Assembly: GCF_040869035.1 (NCBI RefSeq)
Contig: NZ_CP162101.1
Coordinates: forward strand, 744,001-808,000
Length of the DNA: 64,000 bases
Direction of reading: 5' to 3'
From: Vibrio sp. NTOU-M3
GTDB taxonomy: Bacteria; Pseudomonadota; Gammaproteobacteria; Enterobacterales; Vibrionaceae
Below, piece after piece: positions 19,600 to 28,025 of the stretch (the first letter of the stretch is position 1; each line of letters begins with the position of its first letter). The translations under genes were made by a program, and so were the position numbers. The notes beneath the pieces were generated by a model. That model did no database searches. It was given only the letters and a program-made list of their open reading frames with translations, and had not been told where the DNA came from.

Positions 19600-21000
19600 T
19601 TACAGTGAAATATTGGTGAGGCGAGGTTGGATTCTGCTATCGCTCTCTTCACCTGCTGCTTTCACCGTCAGGACCTCACCGTTGGCAGGCACGTTCATCA
19701 CGTATTTGGTTTTGCTGCCATCTTGATAGCGGCTGACCAGTTTGTCACCTTCCCAGAACCACTTCTGGTTCAGTGACTGGTTACATGATTCGACCGCAAC
19801 GATCAGATCGTCACGCACTGCCATACACTGGTTAGGACCAACACGGCTACGGTAACGCTCGTCGGTGTCTAACCCCCAAATCTGTGACCAGTTTCGTTCT
19901 AGGCAGCCTTGCGCCGTGACGGTAGGACCGCTTGCTGTTGCACAGGTGTTGTTGGCGTCAAGCGACTGAAGAACTACGTGTGCTTGTGCTTCAAAAGAAG
20001 GGTGCGACCAATCGATTTCAACATTTTCGACAAAGCGATAGGGTATCCAGCGTTGGCCATTTGCCATCCCAGCTTGCAGTAAGCCTGGTGGGATCACTTT
20101 TCCGTACAATACTTGTGGTTCAAACGCGGCTTCTAGTTTGAAAACAGTGGTTCCTGTTTGCTCTACTGGTGCCTCATACAGCGCTTCACCATTGGGTGTA
20201 AAGTTGGCGTAGGCAATTGGGTTGATTTTTTGCTTGTCATACACAAAACTGTTGCCCCAAAGTGCATCGTTCCAACCACAGCCATAGACGCCAGAAGCAC
20301 CAATTCCCGAGTTACAAGGATTGCGGTCAAACTCAAAGGAAACGTCGAAATCCGGACCAGAAGTTCGGTTTACGATCTTGTAGTCTTTTGTGTCATACAC
20401 CAGAGTACGAGAACGGGTATAAGTATAGGAAGCACTGACTTCTGCTTTTCCCTTTGGCCCTTTGTCTCCACTCTCAACACCCGCTGTGCCGGAGACACCA
20501 ATATCAAATCCATCGGTATCTCGGTGTTGGTATTCACGGTTTTCGTTGTGCGGCAAGTTACGTAGCATCACAGGTTTATACCCAGCGATGGGGGAGATTT
20601 TAATTTGATAGCTTCTGGCAAAACCACCTAAATAATCGTAACGATTTGCCCAGCTTTGGAACCAAGAATGCCCTTGTTTAAGGTTATCGCTTATGTGAAA
20701 ACCTGCACCGGGCTGGTCGTTGTCTATTGTAAAGTGAACGTATTTTTTGTTTCCGGTAACTTTACCGCCAGATGAGGACGGAACGGAACGCATCTGAGCC
20801 AGATTAAAACGAATATCAACGGAACCTTTACCATCGCAAAAATCGAGCTTTTCTGAATCTTCTTCGTACGCTTTTTGGATATTACAGGTTAAACCTGAAC
20901 GGGTAATATAAATGCCTTTGGTGACGATAGGAACATACTGTTCGGCGACAGCTTGAGAGGTGATCAAAGCTAAGGCTACTGGGAGTAGTGTTGTTTTCAT
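19600..21000 (-). CDS. vvhA: VvhA/VthA-type haemolysin/cytolysin with C-terminal lectin domain
   Basis: The 466-residue protein has a signal peptide (MKTTLLPVALALITSQAVAEQ), then a beta-barrel pore-forming leukocidin-like cytolysin domain with family signatures SWFQSWANR, NREYQHRDT, TLVYDTKDYKI and PISY-like NPIAYANF, and a beta-trefoil lectin-like C-terminus (WSQIWGLDTDERYRSRV, QKWFWEGDKLVSRY). Relatives in V. vulnificus (VvhA) and V. tubiashii (VthA) are secreted pore-forming toxins. Compared with my memory of VvhA it is similar in layout but clearly diverged, so substrate or cell specificity may differ. It follows vvhB after 2 nt. Confidence 0.9.
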   Translation of the reverse strand: MKTTLLPVALALITSQAVAEQYVPIVTKGIYITRSGLTCNIQKAYEEDSEKLDFCDGKGSVDIRFNLAQMRSVPSSSGGKVTGNKKYVHFTIDNDQPGAGFHISDNLKQGHSWFQSWANRYDYLGGFARSYQIKISPIAGYKPVMLRNLPHNENREYQHRDTDGFDIGVSGTAGVESGDKGPKGKAEVSASYTYTRSRTLVYDTKDYKIVNRTSGPDFDVSFEFDRNPCNSGIGASGVYGCGWNDALWGNSFVYDKQKINPIAYANFTPNGEALYEAPVEQTGTTVFKLEAAFEPQVLYGKVIPPGLLQAGMANGQRWIPYRFVENVEIDWSHPSFEAQAHVVLQSLDANNTCATASGPTVTAQGCLERNWSQIWGLDTDERYRSRVGPNQCMAVRDDLIVAVESCNQSLNQKWFWEGDKLVSRYQDGSKTKYVMNVPANGEVLTVKAAGEESDSRIQPRLTNISL

Positions 21001-21002
21001 GA

Positions 21003-21518
21003 TTATTTATCTCCAAAACCAAAACGTTTGAGTACATAGATAAACGAACGAAGCGTACTTTCTTTGATCTGTTCTTCACTCATATTTTCGCTTTCCATTT
21101 GGGTTAAAATGGCATTCACGACGGACTCTCCATTTAACTGACCAGAAACTAAATATTCTGACGTCATGCCCACTCCGGTAAGCTGTTTGCTCAATTCAGT
21201 TCGTTGTTCCTCTGCCGGAATTGAAGAGAAATCAAGCACTGCCAGTTTGTTTGTGACGAGTGCTTGTCGAAGCGTAGCGATGTCGTCATCATTCATTAAG
21301 CCGATATTGGCGTAAATGAGATCACCCGGATTAGATTGTTCTCTGTAAACCTCAATATCCTGATTTAAATAAGTGGCAAGTTCAGTAGAAATTGTATTTT
21401 CACCACCCATAATTAGTATTTGAGAATGAACAGACATAGAGAATAAACATAGTCCAATAGAGATTGTTTTTATTGTTTTAGGAAAATGTAAAAATTGACT
21501 TTTATTAAAAATATGCAT
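21003..21518 (-). CDS. vvhB: VvhB-like accessory protein of the cytolysin operon
   Basis: The 171-residue protein has an N-terminal hydrophobic signal-like segment (IKTISIGLCLFSMSVHSQ) and no other recognised domain. In V. vulnificus the gene upstream of vvhA encodes a small protein thought to assist VvhA folding or export. Position, spacing and size match that gene; sequence function is otherwise unknown. Confidence 0.75.
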   Translation of the reverse strand: MHIFNKSQFLHFPKTIKTISIGLCLFSMSVHSQILIMGGENTISTELATYLNQDIEVYREQSNPGDLIYANIGLMNDDDIATLRQALVTNKLAVLDFSSIPAEEQRTELSKQLTGVGMTSEYLVSGQLNGESVVNAILTQMESENMSEEQIKESTLRSFIYVLKRFGFGDK

Positions 21519-22096
21519 AAGGGTACCTTCCCAACTGATAGGTTATTTTTAGAATAAATAAACCCTATAAGTAATATGAGAATATAAATGTTAAATTGTT
21601 TTTAATATAAAACTCACCTTGATATACAGGGAGCCTGACGTTTAATAACAAGGATCTATTTGAGTTGCGATTCCTTCTAGTTGGTTGATTTGAAAGCAGT
21701 CTATCGGATTGGATAATAATGAATTGAGATGTGCGTCACATAAAAATGTCGCATAAGCTATTGGTTAAACAATAAAATTTAATTTAGATCTTGTTAATAT
21801 TTCATGAAGCATTGCTACTCTTAGATAAATCTCGGTATTTTTATTTTCTTAGACAAAAATAAATTTATTAAATAGTTTCTATTTCTTGGACTAAGTTCAA
21901 CTTTTTAGTCTTAGATATATCCTTATATATATTAAGTATTTAATTGAAGGTTCATAACAAGCTAACGCTAATATTAGCTGCTATTAACTAGGCCATTATT
22001 TTAGATTTAAAGTGGCTGGATTATATTCTAGATTATGGTTGGCTATTCATTTGGATGAGGTGAACTAGGAATGGTTACGTGGGATTGGGAGAAAGC
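21519..22096. other. AT-rich intergenic region upstream of the cytolysin operon
   Basis: About 580 nt without a credible gene. It is markedly AT-rich, as expected for an H-NS-silenced virulence promoter, and includes TGTGCGTCACAT (21729-21741), an imperfect CRP-like sequence. CRP control of vvhA is known in V. vulnificus, but this site is weak. Confidence 0.4.
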
Positions 22097-22117
22097 GCTG
22101 AGTGGCTAACACTCAGC
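22097..22117 (-). terminator. Hairpin after uxaC
   Basis: GCTGAGTG and CACTCAGC form an 8-bp stem with loop GCTAA, 14 nt beyond the uxaC stop; no long U-run follows, so termination strength is uncertain. Confidence 0.5.
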
Positions 22118-22130
22118 ACGAGTCATGTGG

Positions 22131-23543
22131 TTAAGCCCTTTGTTCAAAGTAACGCTTAGCATTGTTGAAACAGATATTTTCGATCAGCGGACCGAGAAGA
22201 GACATATCATTGGGGACTTCTCCATTTTCAGCCCAATGACCGACCATGTCACACAGAATACGGCGGAAATATTCATGACGGGTGTAAGACAAGAAGCTTC
22301 TAGAGTCGGTCAACATGCCGATAAATTGGCTTAGCAATCCTAACTGAGAAAGCTGTAGCAACTGTCGTTGCATGCCGTCTTTCTGATCGTTGAACCACCA
22401 ACCCGATCCGAATTGGATTTTACCTGCGATTCCACCACCTTGAAAATTACCAATCATGGTCGCTATCATCTCATTATCACGAGGGTTCAGGCAGTAAAGG
22501 ATAGTACGAGGTAGTTGGTTGGACTGATCCATTTCGTCGAGCAGGTGGGCAAGCTCAAAGGCAAACGAGCGGTCATCAATTGAATCAAATCCGGTGTTGG
22601 GTCCTATGAACCGATGCATGCGAGTGTTGTTATCTCGTAGCGCACCAATATGTAGCTGCATCACCCATCCAAGCTGAGCATAACGTTGACCTAACCACAC
22701 CTGCACAGCCGTTGAAAACTGGGCTTGCTCATATTCTGTGAGCGGTTGATGGTTTAAACGGCGGGAGAGAATAGCATCTAAATCTTTGTCTGAGGGAATG
22801 GGTGCATAGCGCACGACCTCGATACCGTGGTCTGCGCAGCGGCAACCATATAGATTGAAGTGCAGGAGGCGTTTGTCTAAGGCCTGCCGTAAATCGTCAA
22901 ACTGACGGATCTCAATATCGGCGAGTTCACCAAGCTTGTGCAGGTACTCGACAAAGCCAGCTAACTCTATCTTAAATGCGTTATCGGGCCGCCAACTTGG
23001 CAATACCTGTATGTCAAAGGTGTCATCTTGAGCAATGGCACGATGATGTTCGAGTGAGTCCAATGGATCATCGGTTGTGCCAGCCATCACCACATTCATC
23101 TGCTGCATGATGCCACGCGCACTAAATTCTGATGTGGCGAGTTGTTCATTGCACTGGTGCCAAATGTGCTCGGCAGTTTGTGGATTGAGCAAGGTGTTTG
23201 TGATGCCAAACGGTTTGCGCAGCTCTAGGTGCGTCCAGTGGTATAGCGGATTTCCTAATGTCTGAGGGACAGTTCTCGCCCACGCGCAGAACTTGTCGTA
23301 ATCACTTGCTTTACCTGTTATGAAATGTTCCTCAATCCCGGCAGAACGCATACCACGCCATTTATAGTGATCCCCTTCGAGCCAGATCTGTGTCAGGTTG
23401 CCAAATTGTCGATTTTGCGCCACATCAGCAGGGTTTAGATGGCAATGGTAGTCGTAAATGGGTTGGTGACTGGCATGCTCATGATATAAGCGTTGAGCTG
23501 TTTTCGTTGAAAGCAAAAAATCTTCGCATAAAAACCGTTTCAT
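22131..23543 (-). CDS. uxaC: Uronate isomerase
   Basis: The 470-residue protein matches UxaC in length and in motifs: [21 protein letters not shown] at the start, [14 protein letters not shown] with the metal-site histidines, [19 protein letters not shown] [14 protein letters not shown] and [21 protein letters not shown] at the end. It converts glucuronate to fructuronate and galacturonate to tagaturonate in the cytoplasm. It is the last gene of a dctPQM-type operon, so the transporter probably imports uronates. Confidence 0.95.
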   Translation of the reverse strand: MKRFLCEDFLLSTKTAQRLYHEHASHQPIYDYHCHLNPADVAQNRQFGNLTQIWLEGDHYKWRGMRSAGIEEHFITGKASDYDKFCAWARTVPQTLGNPLYHWTHLELRKPFGITNTLLNPQTAEHIWHQCNEQLATSEFSARGIMQQMNVVMAGTTDDPLDSLEHHRAIAQDDTFDIQVLPSWRPDNAFKIELAGFVEYLHKLGELADIEIRQFDDLRQALDKRLLHFNLYGCRCADHGIEVVRYAPIPSDKDLDAILSRRLNHQPLTEYEQAQFSTAVQVWLGQRYAQLGWVMQLHIGALRDNNTRMHRFIGPNTGFDSIDDRSFAFELAHLLDEMDQSNQLPRTILYCLNPRDNEMIATMIGNFQGGGIAGKIQFGSGWWFNDQKDGMQRQLLQLSQLGLLSQFIGMLTDSRSFLSYTRHEYFRRILCDMVGHWAENGEVPNDMSLLGPLIENICFNNAKRYFEQRA

Positions 23544-23609
23544 TCTATTTTCCTTTTGCCTATGCCAAACAAAGCGTGTTGTTTTGATGGATGTATTCAG
23601 TGCTCATTG

Positions 23610-24923
23610 TTAGCCATATGCCAAGTTAGGGAGGAATAGCACCACATCTGGCAGGAGGATCAGCACCAGAATCAGTAAGAAAATGGCTAATAAGAAAGGC
23701 ACGGACTCTTTGATATAGCTTTTTGTCGGGCAATCTAAAATTGAACAGGCGGTAAACATGGCCACACCGACCGGTGGAGTCATGCCACCAAGTGTAACGA
23801 TGGTCATCATCAGAATACCGAAATGCACCGGATCGACTCCCACACCCTGAACGATTGGCAGGAAAATTGGCGTTAGAAGTAATACGTTGACGGTGGCTTC
23901 CATAAACATGCCGATGATCGCCAAGAAGGTTAATATCACGATCAGGAGAAAATACTTGTGTGTGGTGATACTCAAGATTTCTTGCGACAGATATTGGGGT
24001 ATTTGATTGTTGACGATGATGTAGCCGAAGATGCCAGAAAAGGAAATGATCAACATGATCACGGCATTGTCGACAACGGTTTGTTGCAGCACTTCAACGA
24101 TTTTTTGGTAATTCAGTTCCTTGTAAACAAATAACCCAATGAAAAAGGCGTAAAAAACAGCAAAAGAGCCAGCTTCTGACGGTGTGAAAATGCCAAAACG
24201 AATCGTGATGATCAGTAAGACAGGAAAGAGCAGCGCCCAGAAGCATTGAATGAAGGTTTCGAAGATTTTTTTCGGTGGTGTTCTTTCTTCCTGTTCACGG
24301 GCGTAGCCTCGTTTGTTCGCCACAATACTCACGGTGACCATCAGAAAGAGTGTCATCAGAATGCCGGGAACAATGCCAGCTAAAAATAGACGGCCAATGG
24401 AGACTTCTCCGACAAACCCATACAGAATGAGTCCAATACTTGGGGGAATGGTTGCGGTGATAAGGCCACTTAGGCCGATGGATGCCGCAACAAACCCTTT
24501 TGAGTATTTGCGCTTGAGCATGGCGGGGCCAAGGATTTTGGATTGCATCGCGACGTCAGCAACGGCTGAGCCGGACACGCCACCCATGATGGCACTCAAC
24601 AATACCGTGACATGGGCAAGTCCACCAACAAGGTGAGCGGTGAGTGTGGAGCAAAACGCAATAAGGCGTCGGGTAATGCCTGCCGCATTCATTAAGTTAC
24701 CGGCTAACACAAAAAATGGCACGGCGAGTAACGCAGGGTTTTGCGAAGCCAGTACCATCTTTTGTACCGGAATGATCAACGAGGAACGGCCATCCATCAC
24801 GAAAAACAGCAGGCTGGCAATCGCAATGGCAAATGCCAATGGCATTCTGAGGATCAGAAATAACGCAAAGCTGATAACCAAGGCCCCCATAGGGGAGATG
24901 ATTGAGCTGATGAAATCCATCAT
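23610..24923 (-). CDS. TRAP transporter large membrane subunit (DctM type)
   Basis: The 437-residue, highly hydrophobic protein has DctM signatures: AVPFFVLAGNLMNAAGITRRLI, MGGVSGSAVADVA, ATIPPSIGLILYG and VTLGGMTPPVGVAMFTAC. It is the ion-coupled membrane subunit. The start overlaps the small subunit stop by 4 nt. Confidence 0.92.
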   Translation of the reverse strand: MMDFISSIISPMGALVISFALFLILRMPLAFAIAIASLLFFVMDGRSSLIIPVQKMVLASQNPALLAVPFFVLAGNLMNAAGITRRLIAFCSTLTAHLVGGLAHVTVLLSAIMGGVSGSAVADVAMQSKILGPAMLKRKYSKGFVAASIGLSGLITATIPPSIGLILYGFVGEVSIGRLFLAGIVPGILMTLFLMVTVSIVANKRGYAREQEERTPPKKIFETFIQCFWALLFPVLLIITIRFGIFTPSEAGSFAVFYAFFIGLFVYKELNYQKIVEVLQQTVVDNAVIMLIISFSGIFGYIIVNNQIPQYLSQEILSITTHKYFLLIVILTFLAIIGMFMEATVNVLLLTPIFLPIVQGVGVDPVHFGILMMTIVTLGGMTPPVGVAMFTACSILDCPTKSYIKESVPFLLAIFLLILVLILLPDVVLFLPNLAYG

Positions 24924-25567
24924 TGTTTGTTACTCCACTTAGCGATCATATGGGTCAGTTCAGTTCGAATCATCAATAGACAACCAACGGGAACGGAGGC
25001 GATTAAAAAGGCATAACTTAACGGCTCTGACGTTCTGCTTAGCTCTACGTTAATTAAGGTAAAAATAAATGTGAGGATGATGAAGAGTGCTAAAGTCAGA
25101 TAAGTCCAAAGATGCTGTTTGCCGTGACGAAGAAAATCAAACAGGATGAATAGAAGTGCCGCTAGGGTTAGGCCGATAGTGAGGTTGAATTCGCTGACGA
25201 TGAGGGAATCAAATTCTCTTCGGCTTCGCTGCATTAAATACCAACCATAGTAGGTAATGAAGCCTAAAAACCCAACGATAACCACTGACCAAATGTCGGC
25301 GATAGCACGTCGCCAAGCATCCGGTAATTTCTCTTCAAAAAATTCGACGCCAATGTGACGTTTGTAACTGAGCGCTAAATCGCTACCCAGAAAAATAACC
25401 CAGCCAAATAGCAGTTGGCTTAAATCGGACATCCACGCCTGTGGATGCCCGACAACACGTAATAACGCAGCAGAGAAGACTAGGAAGGCAATCAAGAACA
25501 GCGCCAGACAAGCAATGTTTCCCTCCCATCTCAGTACTTTCTGATTGAGTTTTTTTAGATACCACAT
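24920..25567 (-). CDS. TRAP transporter small membrane subunit (DctQ type)
   Basis: At 215 residues, with four membrane segments and the family pattern MSDLSQLLFGWVIFLGSDLALSYKRHIGVEFF, this is a DctQ-type subunit. It is longer than many DctQ proteins because of a hydrophobic C-terminal extension. It lies between the binding protein gene and dctM in one operon. Confidence 0.88.
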   Translation of the reverse strand: MWYLKKLNQKVLRWEGNIACLALFLIAFLVFSAALLRVVGHPQAWMSDLSQLLFGWVIFLGSDLALSYKRHIGVEFFEEKLPDAWRRAIADIWSVVIVGFLGFITYYGWYLMQRSRREFDSLIVSEFNLTIGLTLAALLFILFDFLRHGKQHLWTYLTLALFIILTFIFTLINVELSRTSEPLSYAFLIASVPVGCLLMIRTELTHMIAKWSNKQ

Positions 25568-25589
25568 ACTTCCTAACCTTCTACTGGTA

Positions 25590-26558
25590 CTACTTCAGTG
25601 CTTCTTGAAGCTGCTGATACTCTTTTTCATAGCCTAATTTTTTAAACACGGACTTTGCGTTGTTGATAAACGGTGTTTTGTCCACGGCAATGAACTTCAC
25701 TTTGTAGTCTTGTTGCAGTGTGCGTTTGTAGTTTTCAATCTGTTCATTCACCATGTTCGAAGCGTAAGCCCCGGCTTTGACAGACTCTTCTTTTAAGATC
25801 ATTTGGTAGTCTTTTGGCAGCGATTTGTACCACTCTTCACTGACCACCAGTGCCGTCATCAACTGAAAGTGTTCGGTTTCAGCGACATACTTAATGGTTT
25901 CTTGCAGGCTGCTGGAAATCACCGCCGGTAATTGCGCTTCGAAACCATCTACCGTACCTTGCTGCATGGCTGGGTAGGTTTCTGCCCATGGTAATGCCGT
26001 CGGAGTGGCGCCGAGTGAGCGAATGGATTCTGACCAAACAGCTGCGCCGGGAGTTCGGATGAGTAGGCCTTTTAGGTCTTCAGGTTTGTTCACTTCCTTA
26101 TTAGTAAAGAAGCTGCGGCTGCCTTGGAACCAGTTAAATGAAAGTACGTGTAGTCCTTCTTTTTCCAGTTTCTTTTCCCAGCTCTTGAAGAGGTCCGTTT
26201 CGACAATGCGCTTCATTTGTTCATAGTCTTTGGCGGCATAAGCAATACCAATGACGCCAATTTCCTTAGAAAAGACACTTAAACGACCGCTATCTGTAAT
26301 AGCCGCAACGTTTTCACCGAACATAGCCTGTTCTTGAACGTCTTCCATCGAACCAAGCTGACCACTTGGGTAAATTTCAATTTTGAGCTTGCCGTCGGTT
26401 CTGGATTCAACGGCTTTTTTGAGTTCGACGCTTCCAGCGTAAAGGGGATCTTTTTCACCCACTGACATCGAAATTTTTAACGTATAGTCTTTTGCCATCG
26501 TGGAGAATGGCATAGCGGCAGCAAGCAAAAAGATGCCGAGTTTCTTATTTAATCTCAT
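25590..26558 (-). CDS. TRAP transporter periplasmic binding protein (DctP type)
   Basis: The 322-residue protein starts with a signal peptide (MRLNKKLGIFLLAAAMPFSTMA) and shows DctP-family features: IEIYPSGQLGSMEDVQEQ, then a conserved ligand-carboxylate Arg in LIRTPGAAVW and YPAMQQGTVDGFEAQLP. A uronate ligand is inferred from the downstream uxaC. Confidence 0.9.
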   Translation of the reverse strand: MRLNKKLGIFLLAAAMPFSTMAKDYTLKISMSVGEKDPLYAGSVELKKAVESRTDGKLKIEIYPSGQLGSMEDVQEQAMFGENVAAITDSGRLSVFSKEIGVIGIAYAAKDYEQMKRIVETDLFKSWEKKLEKEGLHVLSFNWFQGSRSFFTNKEVNKPEDLKGLLIRTPGAAVWSESIRSLGATPTALPWAETYPAMQQGTVDGFEAQLPAVISSSLQETIKYVAETEHFQLMTALVVSEEWYKSLPKDYQMILKEESVKAGAYASNMVNEQIENYKRTLQQDYKVKFIAVDKTPFINNAKSVFKKLGYEKEYQQLQEALK

Positions 26559-26749
26559 GGTCCAATACCCTTTGTTTCACTTTTATTTGTGGAGCTCTGC
26601 TCATTGAGCCTACCCATGAGCCAAATGACTTCTGGGATGTACTGAATGCAGAACGTTTCCATTGGTTCTGAATTGATTGAAAACGCCGCAGACGGTGACC
26701 AGCCTTTCGATGCCTGATAGAGCCAAGGCGCTTCAACCCACTCATTCAC
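26555..26749 (-). CDS. Possible small leader ORF coupled to the TRAP operon
   Basis: A 64-codon frame ends with an ATGA overlap on the binding-protein start codon, the spacing expected of a translationally coupled gene. The peptide starts MNEWVEAPWLYQASKGW and has no clear domain; its start lacks a good ribosome binding site (AAAGAGTGA). It may be a real small protein, a remnant of a longer gene, or chance. Confidence 0.3.
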   Translation of the reverse strand: MNEWVEAPWLYQASKGWSPSAAFSINSEPMETFCIQYIPEVIWLMGRLNEQSSTNKSETKGIGP

Positions 26750-27139
26750 TCTTTGGTCTTCTTATAATGAGTTGATGATATTTTAATCAGAGTGTTGGTT
26801 TGGTTCTAAGATCGAGATCTCATACCAAAAAATAATATTGGTACGGTCAATTTTTTGTGAAAGAGAATAATTGGTGTGAATCGAAACAAGATGCTGTTCT
26901 TAAATAAGGTGAATACTCGTTTGTTTTGTATTTTTTGTCTTTAAAATCAACTTATTACTATTGATATGTTATGGGGGTTTGAAGGTTTCACACTAGATAT
27001 ATCAGTATTATTGAAAGGAATTGTGTTAGGTTTTAGCTGTGAGAAAGCACTATCTACATATCTATTAATTTGTCAGTAGTGATGTTTGCTGAGTTGTAAA
27101 ATGAGTTGGACATAAAATTGGTCTGTACAATATTTGCAG
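26750..27139. other. AT-rich promoter region of the TRAP-uxaC operon
   Basis: About 390 nt between the DeoR gene stop and the TRAP operon. It contains TACCAA...TTGGTA (26823-26843, imperfect spacing) and several AT-rich stretches. This is the likely site of control by the upstream DeoR regulator; no further gene is seen. Confidence 0.35.
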
Positions 27140-27910
27140 TTAAGCATCAACTAAATGGATGTCGATGCCTACTTGTGTTAACGCGTGATAGTAATCTTGA
27201 GGAATGCCACTGTCGGTGATCAGAATGTCGATTTCCTGAGTGCCAGCAATGACGCAAAAGCTTTGACGATTGAATTTTGATGAGTCGGTAACGGCAATTA
27301 CCTGTTGCGCAGCTTGTACCATTTTCCGGTTGATTGCGGCTTCACTGGCATGTGGTGTCGTGATGCCTGCAAGTTTGTCAAAACCATCCACGCCAAGAAA
27401 CAGTTTCTGATAGCGGTAGTTACCGAGGAAGTGCTCACCTGTTTGGCCATTTAAGGAGTACGAGTTTTCACGAATGGTGCCGCCGGAAACCATGACTTGT
27501 ATATCTGGTTGATTGGCAAGTTGATAAGCAATGTGGATACCATTGGTCATCACAACCAGATTCTTTTTCCCTTTTAGATTTAAAGCAATTTGCTCTGTGG
27601 TTGAGCCTGAATCGAGAATAAGGGCGTCACCCGTTTCAATGAGGCTGGCTGCGTAGCGGCCAATGGCAGCTTTAATATCTGTGTTTAATTGTTTCTTATC
27701 TTTAAGTGGTTGTTCAAAGGCAAATTTATGATTGAGCCTTGCCCCTCCGTAGCAGCGCGTGACACAACCTTGCTTTTCTAGATGGTTGAGATCACTGCGA
27801 ATGGTCACCGCTGAGATCTGAAACTCTCTGGCAAAGGCAGTGACTTCGCCAACACCGTGCGTTTGAATGTATTTGAGAATGGCGGCACGGCGTTGTTTGG
27901 TCGGGTTCAT
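27140..27910 (-). CDS. DeoR-family transcriptional regulator, probably of uronate genes
   Basis: The 256-residue protein has the DeoR HTH (FAREFQISAVTIRSDLNHLEKQG) and sensor motifs LDSGSTTEQIALNL and [22 protein letters not shown]. It is close to the regulator at 13153 in length and motif text, so the two are probably recent paralogues. It is upstream of and co-oriented with the TRAP-uxaC operon. Confidence 0.85.
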   Translation of the reverse strand: MNPTKQRRAAILKYIQTHGVGEVTAFAREFQISAVTIRSDLNHLEKQGCVTRCYGGARLNHKFAFEQPLKDKKQLNTDIKAAIGRYAASLIETGDALILDSGSTTEQIALNLKGKKNLVVMTNGIHIAYQLANQPDIQVMVSGGTIRENSYSLNGQTGEHFLGNYRYQKLFLGVDGFDKLAGITTPHASEAAINRKMVQAAQQVIAVTDSSKFNRQSFCVIAGTQEIDILITDSGIPQDYYHALTQVGIDIHLVDA

Positions 27911-27953
27911 GATGACAACTCTGAATCGGGATAGATAACTGAACTAATAATTA

Positions 27954-27979
27954 CTTATAAAATAGACTGATTTTATAAG
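27954..27979. promoter_or_regulatory. 26-bp palindromic operator upstream of the DeoR gene
   Basis: CTTATAAAAT and its exact reverse complement ATTTTATAAG are separated by 6 nt, 44 nt upstream of the start of the DeoR gene at 27910. A symmetric site this close to a DeoR gene is a candidate autoregulatory operator. Confidence 0.5.
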
Positions 27980-28025
27980 ATGAAAAGCGGTTCTGGTTGA
28001 AAATCATGGTGTGGTAACAAAAGGA

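Noticed and set aside
19600..21518. Naming the species V. vulnificus from the cytolysin
   Set aside because: The protein differs at many positions from the VvhA sequence I remember, and related operons occur in other vibrios.
26821..26845. TACCAA-TTGGTA inverted repeat as a definite operator
   Set aside because: Only six bases per arm in very AT-rich DNA; kept as a remark under the intergenic region.
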